Of a stretch of DNA of 64,000 nt, positions 10,701 through 23,100 are shown in pieces. Each line of letters opens with the position of its first letter. Position 1 is the stretch's first letter. Source of the DNA: Haliclystus octoradiatus (taxonomy: Eukaryota; Cnidaria; Staurozoa; Stauromedusae; Haliclystidae); contig OU744447.1 of NCBI GenBank assembly GCA_916610825.1, positions 13,747,751 to 13,811,750 on the forward strand. The letters are read 5' to 3'. The notes under the pieces were generated by a model. It worked only from the letters and a program-made list of their open reading frames with translations, was not told where the DNA came from and did no database searches. The position numbers and the translations under genes were made by a program.

Positions 10701-13317
10701 CAATTATATAAGGAAAACAATTTTAACGGAAAAGCTACAATATTTAAACAGTTGGATTACAATTACTTCTATGTAGTTAGTTAACATTATACATCGGCCT
10801 ACGTTACTATTATTATCTGTAGTATTGGTCCGTAATTCTACATAATGAAACCGAATAAGAGGTTATTGTATGTATAAATAAGGTCATTTTAATTGCTTGA
10901 CCAGGAGCATTTCTGGTAAAATATCTGAAGGCGCTTTGAAGGAAAAATTATGTGGCTGTAGGCACTGATCAATGTTTTCGACCCCTGGCCACAGTGTCAA
11001 TTTGATTATTTAGGATCCCCTTATCAGAAAATGAAAAATTGTATGGCTCAAAACGATCTCACTGCTTCTAAAAGAAGAGACCTATTTTTATTTGAAAATG
11101 TTAGCCTATATAGCTCATTTGCTTAAATCACATTTAAAAGTTTATCCCTACTGACTAAGTGTAAACATGTTTTGAATTTTTTTATTACAGCTCTAATTCC
11201 ACACATATAGATATGCATTCCTGATTCCCATTAGAATTTAGTAACTCTGAGGGCACACATCTCACTGCACCTATTGTATGACCGTCAATATTGTTAAGCA
11301 GCTATGCGGTTCACAGAGATTTACATTTGATGAATAATAATAACTGAGATGCCACACTTTGTACCACTCTTATATCTTTGAGCTTGATGGACAGGGTCCT
11401 ACAAAAGGTTCAGCTTTCTGGAATCCTAGAGGCATTTCTGAATTTTTTTCTGAATTTTTTGTTGATTTTTGACCAATAAATCATATAAAATATCAATTTT
11501 TTCTGAATTTTCTCTAACCTTCTGGAATCTAGGATTCCAGGATTCCTATTTTTGCCGGACCCCGGATAAGGAACTGGTTGTTATGTGTTATATTGTCAAT
11601 TTGCAGACCTGAAAATGAAAAGTTGAAGCCAGACTGAATATTGACTAGAACTATTGAAGATGATAGGGATAATTACTACAGTAGTAGGATTTCAATAGAA
11701 AATACTGAGCAATTCATGTCTGAATGTGTGCATCAACCATTCGTCTACTTCAATATTATTTTTACAGACTGACACTTAAGTGGCATTTTAACATTTTATT
11801 CTTTCTTGCAGATGGCCCAACTTACTAATTCTCTCATTCCAAGGCATACATTTGTCCCGTGGGTCACTATCAATGGGGTATGTTGTTCTGTGTATTATAT
11901 AATATATAGTAATATAGTATGTTTGCTACAGCCTATATATCATATTATCATGTTTACAGTTTAGTTGTAATCAATATGCTTACCATTAGTCATGAAATGC
12001 TACTTTGGTCACATCTTATCATGTTTATCCAATACATTGTCATTCTTGAATCTCTATGTAAGAGGCAAAAGTTTGTACTGAATGACAAAATACAAGTAGA
12101 AGCTATAGGCTATAAGCTTATTAGGAACTCCTAAACGAGGAATATTATAAACCAACTAGCCTGCATTAGAATATAACCATAGACAGCATAATTCACAGTA
12201 TCAAATATATCTAAGTTTGCACTACGCATGTATAAAATATATTATTTGATAAAGATGTTAATGATACATTGCTGTTTCACTTTCATGAATATTTGATGAA
12301 TTATCCCTGAAGTCTATCAAACCTTACAGGCTGTCATAAAGTAAAGGATCATAGGAATCTTCTTACCAGATATTTTGGATGAATAGCCTTCTTTTCTTTG
12401 AAATCCATATAATCATGGCCAAATCAAAATAAATCAATTTCAGAAGTTTTTCAAAAATTTCTTCTGAATTTTGAAGCATTTCAGATTGCCAATGCTTCAA
12501 ATGTTGTGATATCTTGCCCTGTAATGTAAATTATCTAATTATTTCCCCTAACACATCCTCTGCGAAAAACAGTTCAGAAGTTCATGAACTGTCATGAACG
12601 TTAAATGGCCTCACATTTCCATGAACTGTTCATGAACTCCTTCACCGTTTTCGCAGGGGGTATTGGGAAGTTGATAAATGACGTGGGCGTGGTATATCAA
12701 GCTTTCTCTATTTTATGATATAAGTTACAAAATTTCACTGCTGAGCTGACTGTCAGTGAAAGCAAAGACGGTATAATTGATTACTGGTTGAGATATTTGT
12801 TAGATTCAAATGTTCATTATTTAAATATAGTTGTTTATTATTTGACGATCAATGTGACAGTAACAGACAACTCTTGAGAAAAGATGCACTGATTTTCAGC
12901 TGTTCATGAAGTGCATACATAGAATGTTCATGAAAATTCCGTCCATTAAAAGTTCATGAATGTTTCAAACGCTCATGAACTGTTTCACAGGAGACAGAGG
13001 GGTATTTGGTGTTGATGCAAGTTACTTTTAGAAATAATGACCTATTTTCATGAATGCCATCAATCTTATCGCAATTTTATGTGTTTGACCAACCTCTAGG
13101 CTACGCAATACGCATATATGTATTCAAATGGATCCATCCAATTTAATTAAGTCCTCTGTTTTTTTTATTTTAATTTATGCAGAATCACTCTAAAGAAATA
13201 CAAAATCTTGCTAATAAAAACACATTGAAACTTATATGTGATAATTACAAAGGAAAGAAACCAAAAGAATGCAAGCAAGAAGAATCAAAAGAGAAAGAAT
13301 TAAATAACTTAATATGA
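4736..13317 (+). CDS. GILT1: gamma-interferon-inducible lysosomal thiol reductase-like, seven exons
   Basis: Coding exons: 4736-4903, 8488-8688, 8982-9056, 9237-9329, 10076-10156, 11812-11877, 13183-13317 (stop TGA). All introns are phase 0 with GT-AG ends; the product is 272 aa. A hydrophobic N-terminal signal sequence is followed by the saposin-A-like cysteine patch with RFWCRDEKTANLC. Exon 2 has the thioredoxin-like active site CPDC inside YMESLCPDCQ. Exon 3 has the family signature CQHGPDECHGN, and exon 6 has HTFVPWVTING. GILT enzymes reduce protein disulfides in acidic endolysosomes, or act after secretion. The C-terminal tail is Lys/Glu-rich. The start was chosen as the Met that gives the signal peptide; a second in-frame Met follows four codons later. 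Introns 1 and 6 hold several MITEs. Ortholog naming is not possible because three paralogues are present. Confidence 0.88.
5925..6180. repeat. Degenerate minisatellite of TCCTATAGGA-type palindromes
   Basis: About fifteen irregularly spaced copies of the self-complementary core TCCTATAG or CTATAGGA, in GILT1 intron 1. Spacing is roughly 15-25 bp with A/T-rich spacers. Confidence 0.7.
6305..6627. mobile_element. 323-bp MITE with 9-bp TSD (Mutator-like)
   Basis: Imperfect terminal inverted repeats of consensus GGGCAnnTnTGATTTACGG start at 6305 and end at 6627. They are flanked by the identical 9-bp duplication TATTATTAA (6296-6304 and 6628-6636). No coding capacity. A 9-bp TSD is typical of Mutator-like elements. 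Confidence 0.85.
7640..8480. other. GILT1 intron 1, distal part
   Basis: AT-rich intron sequence with a short AAATAAAT-type simple run near 8335-8362. No exon or mobile element recognised. Confidence 0.4.
9394..9520 (+). mobile_element. Fragment of the CAGGGTC-family MITE
   Basis: Degenerate plus-oriented left end (GGTCTGACAAAATTC) and interior similar to the better copy at 55667-55840. Lies in GILT1 intron 4. Confidence 0.5.
9627..9743 (-). mobile_element. CAGGGTC-family MITE, internally deleted copy
   Basis: Carries both ends (AGTCCAACAAGAAG and CTTTTGTTGGACC) and the CTAGGATTCCAGGATTCC motif, but is shorter than the ~174-bp full copies. Lies in GILT1 intron 4. Confidence 0.7.
11392..11564 (-). 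mobile_element. CAGGGTC-family MITE
   Basis: Starts CAGGGTCCTACAAAAG and ends with GCCGGACCCCG. The interior shares the TTGACCAATAAATCATA and TTTTCTGAATTTTC blocks with the copies at 51699 and 55667 (reverse orientation). Lies in GILT1 intron 5. Confidence 0.8.
12557..13000. mobile_element. TTCATGAA-family MITE, 444 bp
   Basis: Left end CCTCTGCGAAAAACAG and right end CTGTTTCACAGGAGACAGAGG are inverted relatives. Both flanks contain several TTCATGAAC palindromes. Related copies occur at 50354-50515 and 54855-54996. Lies in GILT1 intron 6. Confidence 0.7.
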
Positions 13318-14233
13318 TCATCAACATGTGAATATATATATACAAAGACTATAATAATGGAATTAAATGGTCAACTATCAAGATGTTTTGAATTTAAAAG
13401 GTAAACACAATTATTTATAATATATTTTTTATTTTATTTTTATAACGGCTACTTTGAAAATGAACTATGGCTGTTATATTCATTTAAGTATTTATAAAAC
13501 AGAACAATGTATAAAACACATCTATTTAACGTTAAAAATTTCCATTCAATGCATGCACTCACCGCACTTGAATTTAGATTTAGATTGAAATAAGACAGTT
13601 TAGAAAGAATAAATTTTAGACATGTCTTTTATACCAAATCGATTGTTTCTTTATTGCGTTGATAAAGTCAAGGTCAGCTAAACCAATCTGCTAGATGTCG
13701 TTTGTGTGTCAGTTAAGATTATTTTTTACTCATATATCCACAAACCGAGTAAGCTTAAAGCTACTTTTCACAGGGATGGCTAGGTAATTAATTATAATTT
13801 TGCAGTTTACATTTTATGGTCAAACGTAGAATACAAATTAAGAGGAGAAAACATCTTGTTTTGACGTTCAATAATTTATTACGTACAAAATCAGTCTATC
13901 ACGGGCCATCAATTCAATAATTTATTACGTATGCATAATTATTCGGATCGGAGTTTGGGTGGAAATGCACCGTTTATGCGTTCACATCACATCCCAACCG
14001 GATGATCTTCAAAAGGTGAATATTGAAGATGTTTCCATCATTCAATATTATGTTCAGTGAGAAGACATCTTCATTATTATTATTGCAAGTTGTTTAGTTG
14101 GAAAGATGTATTTTGTTAATACATTCATAGTTCTCATAATCCATTCAAATTAGTTTATACTCTTTTATTTTATCTATCTATATTGTTAGTTCTTTGTTCC
14201 ATATTATGTCGTCTTCCATCCATGCTGTTCTTG
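13318..14233. other. Tail-to-tail intergenic region, GILT1 / GILT3
   Basis: Between the stop codons of convergent GILT1 and GILT3. AATAAA-type polyadenylation candidates are present (for example near 13608). No gene or repeat unit recognised. Confidence 0.5.
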
Positions 14234-17200
14234 TTAACTATTATGATTGATACATTCGCGTGGCTTTTCTCCACGGTACATATCACATATAACTTTAACC
14301 ACATCTTTCTTTGATTCTTTGTAATGTTTTTCTGAATACTCCTAAAAAAAGAAATAATTAGACGTTAATACTGATAAATTAATGATAATGGAAATTTGAG
14401 TGCTACAAGCTGAGAATAATCAATTAACGACAGGGTGAATTACGCACTAATGCGATTTGATTACTAATTTTTGTACGATATAATCTGACCTTGCCATCAA
14501 CGAAACAAAAGCAGGCATGGTTTGCTGTAGCCTGCGTGCAGACCTACTGTTTTCCTTCGTCAAGCGTAGGGTCTGCGAAACACTGGCAGAATCTCAGTTC
14601 ACGCTCCTGTGGTTTAACAAAAAACTGAAAATACCAATCAGCTGAGAAGATTCTGCCAGTGTTTCGCAGACCCTACGCTTGACGAAGGAAACAGTAGGTC
14701 TACACGCATGCTAGGTTTGCTGAGTATAGCTAATCGTGTCATGTAATTTGACATGTTACTTGTACAGCGGTCTCGCTCCATTCTTGTTTTGATGATTCAT
14801 TGCTCGCAGACTCACTGTTCTACTAGGTTTACATTTTGATAATGAGTCTGCGAGCAGGCTAATCAAAACCAGGCATACATCTTTTGTAATGATGGTAGTT
14901 CATGATACGGAACAGTAGTATCTGACAAAAGATTTAGCCTTCCGGGATCTTAAAACATTTTCAACATTTTCTTATGAATTTTTTGTTGAGGTTTGGCCTA
15001 AAATTAAGAACATTATCAATTTTCTTCTGAATTTGTTCTAGCCTTCCGGGATCTAGGATTCCCACTTTTGCAATGTCGGACCCTGCGGAAGAGAATTACA
15101 TGATCAGACACTATAGAGTAGGACCTTTCCGAACTGGATCTGAACCTTTTGATTGTTTAGTGACTATAAAATCCATACTGTAACTAATGTGGCATTGAAT
15201 TACTAGCAAATTTTCCAACTGGCAGAAATCAACTGCGTTAACATGTGATTCTTTGAGATTTTCAACCTTACTTCTTGCTGCCTATATGCTTGGCATGCAA
15301 AGACGAATTCCTGAAATTTTGGACGCATGTTCTGTTGTTACTAATTATCAATTATGAGCAGTTCAAGTTGTTTCACGTAATGCAATCATTCTGTGTAAGT
15401 CTCTATAATCATAGCTATTTGTGTTCTGTTATGAAAGTAGCTTAACGTATTACCCCGTTGAATAGAACCCAAGGCAATGATTCAAACTTTGGTTCAAGTT
15501 CAGCTGTTCTTCGTCCCATCTAGAAGAATAATTAATGAAGTTGATAATGAAGTTGAGAAAATAATCTTATCTAATAATGTTGCAAAATGATTCAGTTCTT
15601 TTAGATCTTCACTTATTATCCTAGGCATGTTTAGCACCTAAAGCATGGATTTACCTCATAGCTCGTTTTATGTGGTAACATAGAAAGAATACAATAATGA
15701 AGAGAATGATAAGATCAGGGTTTTGACCACGATTACTATTTCTAGCATTGCTCATCTGGTATCATCAGAGTATCATAGGTGATTAGATTAAACTTTTCGG
15801 CAGGGAGGAGTCTATGGGAATTGAAATGCTCCGAAATTTTGCATTTCTAGTTTATATTGTATTGCGGGTTACACTTTATGTATATGGTTAGTAGCCGACG
15901 TGAAAGTGACCATTGTGGACAGGTAGCTAAATATATCACATGATAGCAGTGTGCATACCATTGTATCCAAATTTGATTAAGATACGTACCTTCTTGAATA
16001 GTTCGATACCTTTTTCCCCAGATGCACACTCGATTATCTTTTCTGGGTCAATTTCTGTCCCTTTCGTGCACTAAAATAATATTATTTGAATAGGGTGTGG
16101 TATTATTATGTATCGATCTAATTTATATTACTATAATGCTACAATCATCATTTCAAAGGTAATCCTAATCTACTCAATGACTTCATCAAATTATATCGAG
16201 AAAATATTCATTGCAAACATTTTCTAGATCAATGTGAAATATCAATATGTTTTGTACAGGGTTATTCTGATTAGAAAATGGTCGCTTGAGGTCACAGAAT
16301 GGAAGATTTTGCTTCTCTTTGGGGCTAATATACTTGTCAATGGTCGTTAGAATTTATATATAAAATAGAGAGCCGAGATATGCCTTCTTCCGAAATGTAT
16401 ATATTTAAAGCAGTTCATAGTTCAAAGAAATTGAAGCTCCAAATATTGATTCATAGGAAATGTTCTTTATGTATGTAAGATTATTTAGCTTTTATTTTGA
16501 TAAATTAGCATAGTCGTGTCTATGTTAGCCTGCATGCAGATTCACTGCCCATACGTCTACTCATTGTTAAACGTTTTTACTATAATTGCTAACCTTCTGA
16601 AGCGAGGCATCCGTGCTCCCAATGGACGCAATACAGCCAATCAATGGAATAGATAATCTCTTTTCAAAAAGATGGAGTGCGCATGCCTAACAATTTAAAT
16701 ATCAATCATGTTATAATAAATATCTTTACCAAAATAGTTCTTTATCTTCGATTGAAAACTATCGATTTGTTTATTGACACTTTATATATTCTCGAATTGC
16801 CCTCACAAGAAACTGACTTCTAATTGGCTGTTCTAAGTCTATTTGAAAATCAAAATGGCGTTAAAACTTTATAAACCGTCCGAAGATACGGGCACTGCCG
16901 CTCCGTATCGCCATTCAGCTTCTATCTCTAGAACAGGCTCTTTTGAAATGCTGCTAAATAGCCATTGCTGATCTCACGTGTTACCGGGTTACGTCTATCA
17001 CGTGTATGCCATATATGCCTTGGACTTGATTGATAAGGCACAACAGTACGTGAAGCTCTTCACAATGTAATTTACTCTGAACCATTCCGTTTACTATCAC
17101 AAAATTGTACTCATGTGATGTCATGAGATTGTATTCATGAATGTCAGAGGGATATAAGAGCCACAGTCGATCAGATCCGACTTTCGGGTGCTCGCTGGTA

Positions 17201-19155
17201 TTCCCCATACTCTCTAATGTGATTGAAAACCATCATTAACTGAAATATCTGACTGCTGTTTATTATTTAAATAAATACGTGGCTAAATTGATGACAAAAA
17301 ATTCATGCAATTAACTCACGTGAATTTTGCTACCATGACATTCCTTTTTGCCATGCTGACATTTATACGTAATTTCATCCATTGAGTTCTTAACGACCTA
17401 AACCATAAGAGAATTCAATATTATGCTGTCGTATTTTATATGAATCAATAAAGAAGATGATTTCATGGATTTCATTTGAGTATATTCTTCATGGTGCATG
17501 CAAGTGCAAGCCTCAGTACCAATGTCACTTACACACTTACTCACTCGCTCATTCATTGTAAACAAGGGTTTTTGACAATGTGGAACGTGACAATGACAGT
17601 AAATATATGATTTTATATTTTAAGAATCTCATGGACACAATAGACATGGCCGGAACAATCCTATCTCAAAATGTTTCATTGGGGCTACTGAGGTATCATT
17701 CACGTTACCTTGACAGCGCCATATGGTATCAGATCAACATGAAGAATACCAGTATGGTGCAATTTGATAAAGGCTGGCACTAAATGTTTCACTAAGAAAT
17801 CGATACTGTACGGGCATCGTGATTCATAGTAATCTGTTATTTTGACTGGCTTGGATTCTGATTCACTCCGTCGGAATAAACCATGTTCCGCACATTTGTC
17901 ATACAACTGCAACATAGAGAAATTACGGATGATTAGTTATTCAAGAATATTACAATGATGAAATCCTGAGGAAGGGTTGATGGATATCTCCATCTACAAA
18001 AGGACAGACACTTATCAATACCCCCAAACAGCTTCCAAAATTCCATTCTGATGGTCTGGAAAGTAATACACAACAAGCATGCAGTGACTTGACCGACACA
18101 TGCATTAGTGGAACCGGAAAAAACTTCACAAATATATATTTGCTGTATAGAAAATAAAATATACTAATTCTATATTATCAGGGCCCCGGAGATTTCTTCA
18201 AACCCGTGAAGGCCCTGAAAAATGTGTTTCTCTCTCCGCTTGAAAATTATTTCCACATATATACGCAGCCAACCTCAAATATATCAGGAAAGCGTTATGG
18301 TCATCTAAATTTGCTTGCCGCACTTATCTCTATGAGTCTATACCACCTCTCACAGTACTATATTGACACTCTGAGCCTTGCACTGGTTTGATTTGAAGAA
18401 CATCTATTTATAGGATTATCTGATAACACATGTTTGGTAATCTTTAATTTGTACCATCCCGTTTAATAATATTGACCGAACATATTGGCATAAATTTACT
18501 CGTCAGTTTGCGTATAACAGGACTCTGCGTAGGACACTGACATTCCTAAAATAGATCTGATAGCGAGCAGTTGCCAATGGTTACGGATAATAAAGCAAGT
18601 TCAAATAAAATTGATACGAGGTGATAGCATAATGTATCAAAATATTATTAAAAAATTGGAAACAAACTTTCATTTGTAATTAGATAAATCTCTATTTATG
18701 CTGTCAGTAGTGATATTGTTAGTTATATATAATGCTTTTAAAATGACGCGTGATACGTTTTGAATAACAATAAAGACGCAATTTCATGTAAAATTAAAAT
18801 ATATATAACTACTATTGAAACAACAAACTTCATATAGTTCATACCAGCAGCCGAGCATGGACTGTTGAAACATATGTGTCCAGCAATTAAATTGATTCTG
18901 AATGGTTATTCTAAACTTATTCTTATATAAAATCCAAATGCTTTAACTCATTTTGTTAACATATTATACACATATCACTACTGTATATGTACTATAACTA
19001 CTTACCTCACAATAATCTGCTAACTCGTGATTCTGGCATATGGTTTCTAGCTTTTCAGAGGAACACCTGTAAATTTGAATATTATTAGAGTTAATTTTTT
19101 GAATAATAATAATTATTATACATGTTACTGTTTTAACTAATATAGATAAGTTCAT
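14234..19155 (-). CDS. GILT3: GILT-like protein with CxxS active site, seven exons
   Basis: Minus-strand exons in order: 19006-19155, 17709-17906, 17320-17397, 16594-16686, 15990-16070, 15454-15519, 14234-14341 (stop TAA). All introns are phase 0, as in GILT1 and GILT2; the product is 257 aa. Exon 1 has a hydrophobic leader with an Ile run and the cysteine patch ICQNHELADYC, but lacks the usual FWC. Exon 2 has YYESRCPYSID, so the second active-site cysteine is replaced by serine. Exon 3 keeps CQHGKKECHG and exon 6 has LPWVLFNG. Without the resolving cysteine, ordinary dithiol reduction is unlikely; CxxS members of the thioredoxin fold usually act as isomerases or form stable mixed disulfides (inference). 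Exon 3 has two possible acceptors three codons apart. It is convergent with GILT1 and divergent from GILT2. Confidence 0.85.
14528..14713. mobile_element. 186-bp foldback MITE with 9-bp TSD
   Basis: Two arms of about 70 bp are near-perfect inverted repeats (start TAGCCTGCGTGCAGACC, end GGTCTACACGCATGCTA) around a ~40-bp loop. Both sides carry the 9-bp duplication GGTTTGCTG (14519-14527 and 14714-14722). Non-coding. Lies in GILT3 intron 6. Confidence 0.88.
14802..14855. repeat. Short inverted repeat related to the foldback MITE
   Basis: GCTCGCAGACTCA at 14802-14814 pairs with TGAGTCTGCGAGC at 14843-14855. The ends resemble the foldback family, and related single ends lie near 16530 and 32088-32100. 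Confidence 0.6.
14930..15085 (-). mobile_element. CAGGGTC-family MITE
   Basis: Ends TCTGACAAAAG and GTCGGACCCTG, with the CTAGGATTCC and TTCTTCTGAATTTG interior blocks of the family. Lies in GILT3 intron 6. Confidence 0.75.
16870..17215 (-). mobile_element. Diverged copy of the tRNA-derived SINE
   Basis: Collinear similarity to 39478-39837: a TCTATCTCTAGAA block, a CTGAACCATTCC block, a CACAGTCGATCAGAT block, then a degenerate tRNA-like head. Boxes A and B are mutated. Lies in GILT3 intron 3. Confidence 0.6.
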
Positions 19156-20186
19156 AGCTTGAACATCGGTTTAGTCGTTGATCTCTGAACGCTGAAAATT
19201 TTTTGTTCTTTCGTTTAAATTTCAACCTGGATTGTCGCTGCTTATGAATCGAACAATGTTTAATAGGATTAAGATCAAAGATACGACATGTCACAAACAG
19301 GTGAATTTCAAACCATTTGAATTGATTTGATTGGTTTTAGCGTTTGTAGCGATTTTAGCGTTCATTTGATTAGTCCGAAAGTCCGGGAGCTACTCCACCA
19401 TTTTAAATATAGATGTAACTGACGACATCTCGCGATCAGACCAGGGCACTGACCAGAGGCTTAGTGAGATAGTTTTACGAACCTACGATTGTCGTATACG
19501 CTTCTTGCAAACGTACGCTGTTGCACATAAAGATCGTATGCATATTATACCATAGTTTATATCATAATCTCATATATAAGAGAATGTATTTACAGACGAC
19601 GAGAAATAGCGTTTGACTCGTCTCATATAATTCCCGTGATTCGGCATATAAAATCATTCCCGTGCAATGCTTCTTGCCAGACCTGAAAAGAATATTTTTA
19701 GATATTATTCGTGAAATTTACATGCAGATGAAATTAAATTAGGCTATTTTTTTGTTAATTTTCATTCAAAGACCATCTGAATTAGTTCCTACTATCGTAA
19801 GAGGCATATTATATTGTATAATATTGGTGTGAAAATGCGGTACATTGCATAATTTATTATATCGCATCATAAATAGATATTTGCTAGCTATTTGCGATAC
19901 ACCATTATGCTTTACTAGTTGAGATTTCCATTCGTCTGCGTTTTATAAACTTAATTAGAGCTTTGGTTCGAGAATCCGGCTTACTTTGTATTCCGCTTTG
20001 TACAATAATTTATGTACAGTTTTCATTGGCGCGCGAAATTAGCACGCGCGGAACGACTCGGTCACGTGAAGTTAATCGAGAGATCTTGTGACTCTCTGAT
20101 GGTCAAACCATTGTCAGACGACATCGATTTCATTGATTGAATTTATGTTGTGGTCGATGGAGGTTTGTCGTATGATCTATAAAATC
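19156..20186. promoter_or_regulatory. Divergent upstream region shared by GILT3 and GILT2
   Basis: 1031 bp between the outward-facing start codons of two paralogues. A GC-richer patch near 20030-20080 includes CACGCGCG and TCACGTG. 5' UTR exons could also lie here; no specific motif assignment is supported. Confidence 0.45.
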
Positions 20187-23100
20187 ATGTTTAAATACGA
20201 AGGCTCCATTATTGTGTTAGTCTTGACATCATTAATTGCTGCTAGCTATGCATATATACCACGTAGCAATAATCCATGTAGTCTTGGTGTTCGTTATTGG
20301 TGCAAAAATGAAGACAATGCCAGGGAATGTGGTGTAAGTACTGCAAGGATAAAATTTCTTCATTCATCAATATATAATTACGCATATTAATCCCGTCTCA
20401 AGGGCAGGGCACATCATTGGATAAGAATAATCCGTGCTTCGTCAGTAATAGAGCGTTCTTGCTCGAATAGAAGGCAACAAATCCTAATCAAAATAAATAT
20501 TTATACGAATAGGCAGAAGTGTAGACTATTAAAGAATTGTTTAGTTGAAAATCATCTTTTTTATTTTTAATGGCTAATGATTGCCATAGAGTGTTGTTCT
20601 CCAGACTATACATTTAATTGAGAGTTTCTAATGCAGACATCACCCTGCCCATAGTTTCATTTACAGCCCTCTACTTATGGGGGAGTGGCTCGATCGTCAC
20701 AGGAACAATTCATGTTAAATACCCATTATATCATTAACTGATGCCCACTAATGGTATTCACTCTCAACTACAAACAATAATCGTCTGATATCCAGCATAT
20801 CAGTTAGGCTGAGTTGACCTTAATTAGCTGCACTATTTTTCTAATAAATAATGTTGATTACTGAATTGCATTGTATAACCATATTTTCATTTCATTTATT
20901 AGGTCATAGATTTTTGTCATGAGCGTGACTTATTGCCAAAAAGAAAAGCAGGATTTTCACCTGACACATCACCTGTTGTAATTGGCTTCTATTATGAAAG
21001 TCTGTGCAGTGGTTGCCATTACATGTTCAAGCAATCCGTCATGCCAGCTTATCAGAAATTGAACAGTACAGGGATTGTTAAGTTTGAGATCGTACCTTAT
21101 GGAAATGCAAGGGTATGTTAATATTTAATATTCAATGCATTATCATCCAATCAACATGTCATATGATGATATTTGATACTTGCCCATTAATTAATGACCA
21201 TGACTTTATTTGGTTTGTTTGTTTTGTGTTAGGAGACCCAAATTGGTGGCCAGTGGAAATTCAAATGCCAACATGGTGCACCTGAATGTTTAGGCAACCT
21301 AATTGAGGTAAAGCAAATCAGTGTATATTTACATATTTCAGCACAGAATATCGGATAATATGCATTAACGGCTCACTGTATCATCTTGGAAGATAGTAAT
21401 AATTTGATACAATCAATACATACAGCGTCTACTAGTTCTCTTTTGGATGCGGGAGTATCGTCACTCAGAGGTAGAAGTATACATCAGCCGGCGTAACACA
21501 GAAAGGTGCATTCCGATTCGTCAGAATAAGACAGAACCTAATTAATAAGATCCGCACTGGATAAAAAACTTTCCTGGCAGGGCGAAAAATTAATGAGATG
21601 CCTAAATATATGATATCAAGATTGGATTTGATTATGTATTTCAAACAGATTTTTATCTGTTCCGCTATTCTTTCGATTTAGTTTCTAAATGTCTTATGTT
21701 CTTCTCTGTTTTCCTACATCGTGGATTGATTAGCTATAACTAGAGATCTTATATTCAAAAGCTTTATTGGTGTTCGTGTCACAAAGTTCTGCAAATGGTA
21801 GAGGACTAGAGGACTGCAGCAAATTATTGATTTCCCTCAGATCCTTGGTCTTATAATAAGCTCAATTCAATACAGCACAAAGAAAAATATTATGGAATAT
21901 AGGCGATTCTGTTGATCAAAAGCAATGCCTTCAACGCCAGTGACAGATTAGACAAATTAGTGGGTGCATGTAATGTATGTCACGTACGTAATGTTCTGTA
22001 TACCTATAGCGTGAGTCGTAAGATGGCAAATTATACAACGCTACGAGGTTACAATTAAATTATACAATAAACAAATACATGTAATATAGTTCTGTAATAT
22101 AATGTGTTGTAATACGTTCTGAGCTGGTGTAAGAGTATGTACCATATATATAGTTAGGTTTCTATAACACGTTGGTCTGTTCGGTCAATATAGTTGAATT
22201 AGATTTGGGTTAGCCGACTGTGTCCTACAATATTTTTAGTATTTACGATCTGAAAACTTTGATTCCTCACACGCCTCTGATCGTCCGTAGAGTATTTGTG
22301 TTCTGTAAAGTAATATTTAGTTTTGTTTATGGGACCGAGGATCTCGATCGGTAGTAATCAAGACGACAATTTAAAATTAATTATCGTATTTTAATCATCA
22401 TTTTTAATGCACAATTAATAAATTTTTTATCTTCAGACTTGCGCGATTGGTCTGTTGAAGGACATCGCTGACTATCTTCCATTTGTCTACTGCATGGAAA
22501 TGCAAACTTTCAACATTTTTACAACAGAAGATGTCAACAAAGTAGCAACAACGGTAACGTCTCTCTCAACCTGTTCGATCAATGATTTGCAAACCAGATA
22601 TGTATAGCATCTTTATTAGTCACTCAACGATTTTTCAATTAATTTAAATTTTAGTGTGCTCAGCAACATAGTGTTCCGTTAGATGAAATAAATAAGTGCG
22701 CACTGGGAGCACAGGGAAATTCATTGGAACATGAGGTTAGTATTATCTTATTCTTAATGTGTCAAGACTTCGAAGCGGTTTTATCACCATGCACTCTATC
22801 ACATATTGAAATCAACGTACCTGATCTGTGTACATTGAACTGGTGCAAGTGACTATACTTGTCAATGATTGGCTGACTTCCATGGTACATATATCATCTT
22901 CCCATCCCATGCCATGATTGCTAAAATATGTAATACTATATGGCAGTTACACCGTGAATTGTGAGCGCATATAGAAGGGAGCTGTAGTTGGTTGCATCAA
23001 TTTTTTTTATAAGGTTTTTATTTCCTGGTTTATTCAGGCGATGTTGCTCCGTATGTATATGATTTGAAATTGCAAACTTGCTGGAATAAAACTTCGACTC

